Part shown: in pieces, positions 62,520 through 64,000 of the stretch | Layout of the letters: each line of letters begins with the position of its first letter | How positions within the stretch are numbered: position 1 is the first letter of the stretch | Assembly: GCA_934047225.1 (NCBI GenBank) | Contig: OW203997.1 | Span: 8,356,417-8,420,416 of the forward strand | Source: Ypsolopha sequella | Lineage: Eukaryota > Arthropoda > Insecta > Lepidoptera > Ypsolophidae | Direction of reading: 5' to 3' | Length of the DNA: 64,000 nucleotides | Position numbers and translations under genes: made by a program | The notes under the pieces: model-generated | Databases searched by the model: none | What the model saw: only the letters and a program-made list of their open reading frames with translations | What the model was told of the DNA's origin: nothing

Positions 62520-62888
62520 TCTCTCTATAAAACGTCACCTATCTTGTGTGTGCCCTATATGTATAACCCACACTGCACAGGTAATAAATAAGCATTACTG
62601 AGTAGATTTCGAGATTACCAAAACGACAGGGTTTATTCATATATTTATATATGAATGTGACGTACATCTTAGTATTTGGATTATTTATAGGTAATTATCA
62701 TCTGTATCGTATATACTTTATAATGAAAAATATAATAAAATAGTTCTTTATTGAGGTTACGAAGACCCATTGTAAAAACACATATTAAAAAATACATTAA
62801 AAATACACATTTTAAATAACAAAAACTAAATGAAAAATATTTTTTTTTTAGGATAAGATTATTTACAATTATTATACTAAATTAATTA

Positions 62889-63352
62889 TTATTTTTTATT
62901 AGGTAAGTAAAGTTTGACAATCCAATGCTTCAACATATGATTGTCAAATTTACCAGAAAATGTCCTCAGGATGTCGCTGGTTTTGCGTATAATCGACGCG
63001 ATCCGTTTGCGCATGGTCGCAAAAAAGTCATCGGTGATACATTTATTGTATGCATAGTAATAATGTAATTTACCTTTTATTTATGTAAGTACTTCTATCA
63101 TTTTTTAAGATATATGAAAGCCTAACATTCAATTTAATTTGTAAAAATTTTCGTATAAGTCGACTGATCAAAATTATTCTTGTACAGTTCTCACAAAGGT
63201 AATGAAAAATAGTTTCTAAACGGAATCATCGGATCGTGAAGCCGTTCATTTATTTCAGCCGTTGGCGGATTACCAGAGCCTAACCTGAATAATGACAAGT
63301 CATGGTTTACACTACTTCTTGATACGTTTTTATCAGTCTGCAACACGAACTA
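62889..63352 (-). pseudogene. Decayed coding region of unknown type, three successive frames
   Basis: On the minus strand three reading frames open one after another and overlap end to end. Frame a is open from 63352 to a TGA at 63191 and includes GNPPTAEINERL. Frame b is open from about 63220 to a TAA at 63070 and includes YLCENCTR and SYILKND. Frame c is open from 63080 to a TAA at 62889 and includes DDFFATMRKRI and ends KLYLPNKK. Their composition looks like real protein rather than AT-rich noise, and a polyadenylation signal AATAAA follows at about 62751. One gene broken by frameshifts fits this, as might be left by an old transposon or retrogene. A set of small terminal exons is an alternative. 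I recognise no domain. Confidence 0.3.
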
Positions 63353-63662
63353 AAAGACTGCTCAGATAGCTTTTTATTTGAATTTTTTTGGTGATTTGTT
63401 TGCAACCTAAACGAAAATCTACCACAAGCGCCATAAAACCTAGGTTAGTAATAAAATATCAGATACTGCATATTCGCACAATTCAGCAATCGATCAAGTG
63501 ACAGAATTCCAGTACATTTGAATGTGAACTTGCTAATCCAGCAACCCTGATTGAGTTTCCAAACCGGTCAGCTTATCGTTGAGTCATGTTGTCATTGGCA
63601 CAGGTGAATGATTATAAGAAACGTGATCCCTATATAAGCTACTTAATGCTGATTTACTACGA

Positions 63663-63752
63663 CACCTACCTTTACTAGGTCACCTACCTTTAGTACGTCA
63701 CCTACCTTTACTAGGTCACCTACCTTTAGTACGTCACCTACCTTTAGTTACT
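63663..63752. repeat. 18-bp minisatellite with 36-bp higher-order unit
   Basis: Five units of CACCTACCTTT plus a variable end. The ends alternate ACTAGGT, AGTACGT, ACTAGGT, AGTACGT, then a degraded AGTTACTT. The alternation gives a 36-bp higher-order unit. Read on the minus strand, each unit contains AAAGGTAGGTG, which resembles a splice donor. Confidence 0.85.
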
Positions 63753-64000
63753 TAACAATATTTATCTACAAGTGTTCATTTTATCCAAGTGATCTACACG
63801 TATAATGATGTACACGGATGTAAAGAATAAACTAGACAGAGGCGAACACTGATGATGAGAAAATATAGTAAATAAAAAACATGGAAAAAAATAAGAGAAA
63901 AGGTGGTATGGAAGGGTATGAAAGTGTCTTGAAAAACATCGTAGAAGGAAAGAGATAAAAAGAAAAGAGAAGTTGAAAGACGACGTTGATCAAGTGAAGA

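Noticed and set aside
62884..62911. Plus-strand AG|GTAAGT ratchet-like site (TTTTTTATTAG|GTAAGTAAAG)
   Set aside because: Motif is good, but no plus-strand exon is supported nearby and the minus strand here looks like decayed coding sequence.
1..64000. tRNA, rRNA, CRISPR arrays and prokaryotic signals
   Set aside because: I looked for tRNA T-loop boxes, rRNA-like blocks and regularly spaced repeats. The only regular array is the 18-bp minisatellite, which has no unique spacers.

Overview
This 64-kb window looks like animal nuclear DNA from a lepidopteran insect, most likely a moth. It is AT-rich and almost devoid of long reading frames. It is studded with repeat families I know from moth and butterfly genomes: 3' ends of RTE-like LINEs with the C-terminal A-Y-V-Q-x-W-T signature, the 'CTCACGCCTGT...GGGGTAGGCAGAGAC' dispersed repeat, the 'CAAGTGCGAGTC...AGGGTTCCGTA' repeat, TTAA-flanked MITEs and long palindromic (foldback) MITEs. 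I see no bacterial or viral operon, no tRNA or rRNA gene, no CRISPR array and no complete protein-coding gene.

The best reading is that the window is mostly the inside of one long gene on the minus strand, plus its regulatory DNA. A 118-bp coding exon with good splice sites lies at 62216-62333. A 42-bp exon with good splice sites lies at 10823-10864. Their reading phases fit if they are spliced directly, which would make an intron of about 51 kb. Within that intron the minus strand carries two juxtaposed acceptor/donor (AG|GT) sites, at about 58136 and 34847, that look like recursive-splicing (ratchet) points. A weaker one lies at about 10752. Two further small exons (12 bp at 8156, 25 bp at 3101) keep the phase but are weakly supported. 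I do not recognise the protein; the exons are short, polar and rich in K, S, T, E and D.

Layout. 1-10 kb: gene-free DNA with a TATA-box/GC-rich stretch near 2.5 kb, a GC-rich patch with a tiny ORF near 5.4 kb, and the weak exon candidates. 10.1-10.9 kb: a duplicated segment split by a LINE tail, a GAT microsatellite and the 42-bp exon. 12.7-21.9 kb: a dense repeat cluster (LINE tails, three TTAA MITEs, two foldback MITEs, the AGGGTTCCGTA repeat). 22-36 kb: mostly unique DNA with GC-rich spots and GCCATNTTG motifs. 36.4-42.9 kb: a second repeat cluster, including a foldback MITE nested inside a TTAA MITE. 43-48 kb: little seen. 48.3-49.8 kb: LINE remnants interrupted by a hAT-like MITE. 52.5-54.2 kb: a third repeat cluster. 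54.4-61.8 kb: mostly unique DNA with one ratchet-like site. 61.8-64 kb: a dispersed repeat, the 118-bp exon, a Tc1-like MITE, a decayed unknown coding region and an 18-bp minisatellite.

All identifications are by eye. No alignment, splice predictor or repeat library was run. Family names for repeats are from memory of motif features.
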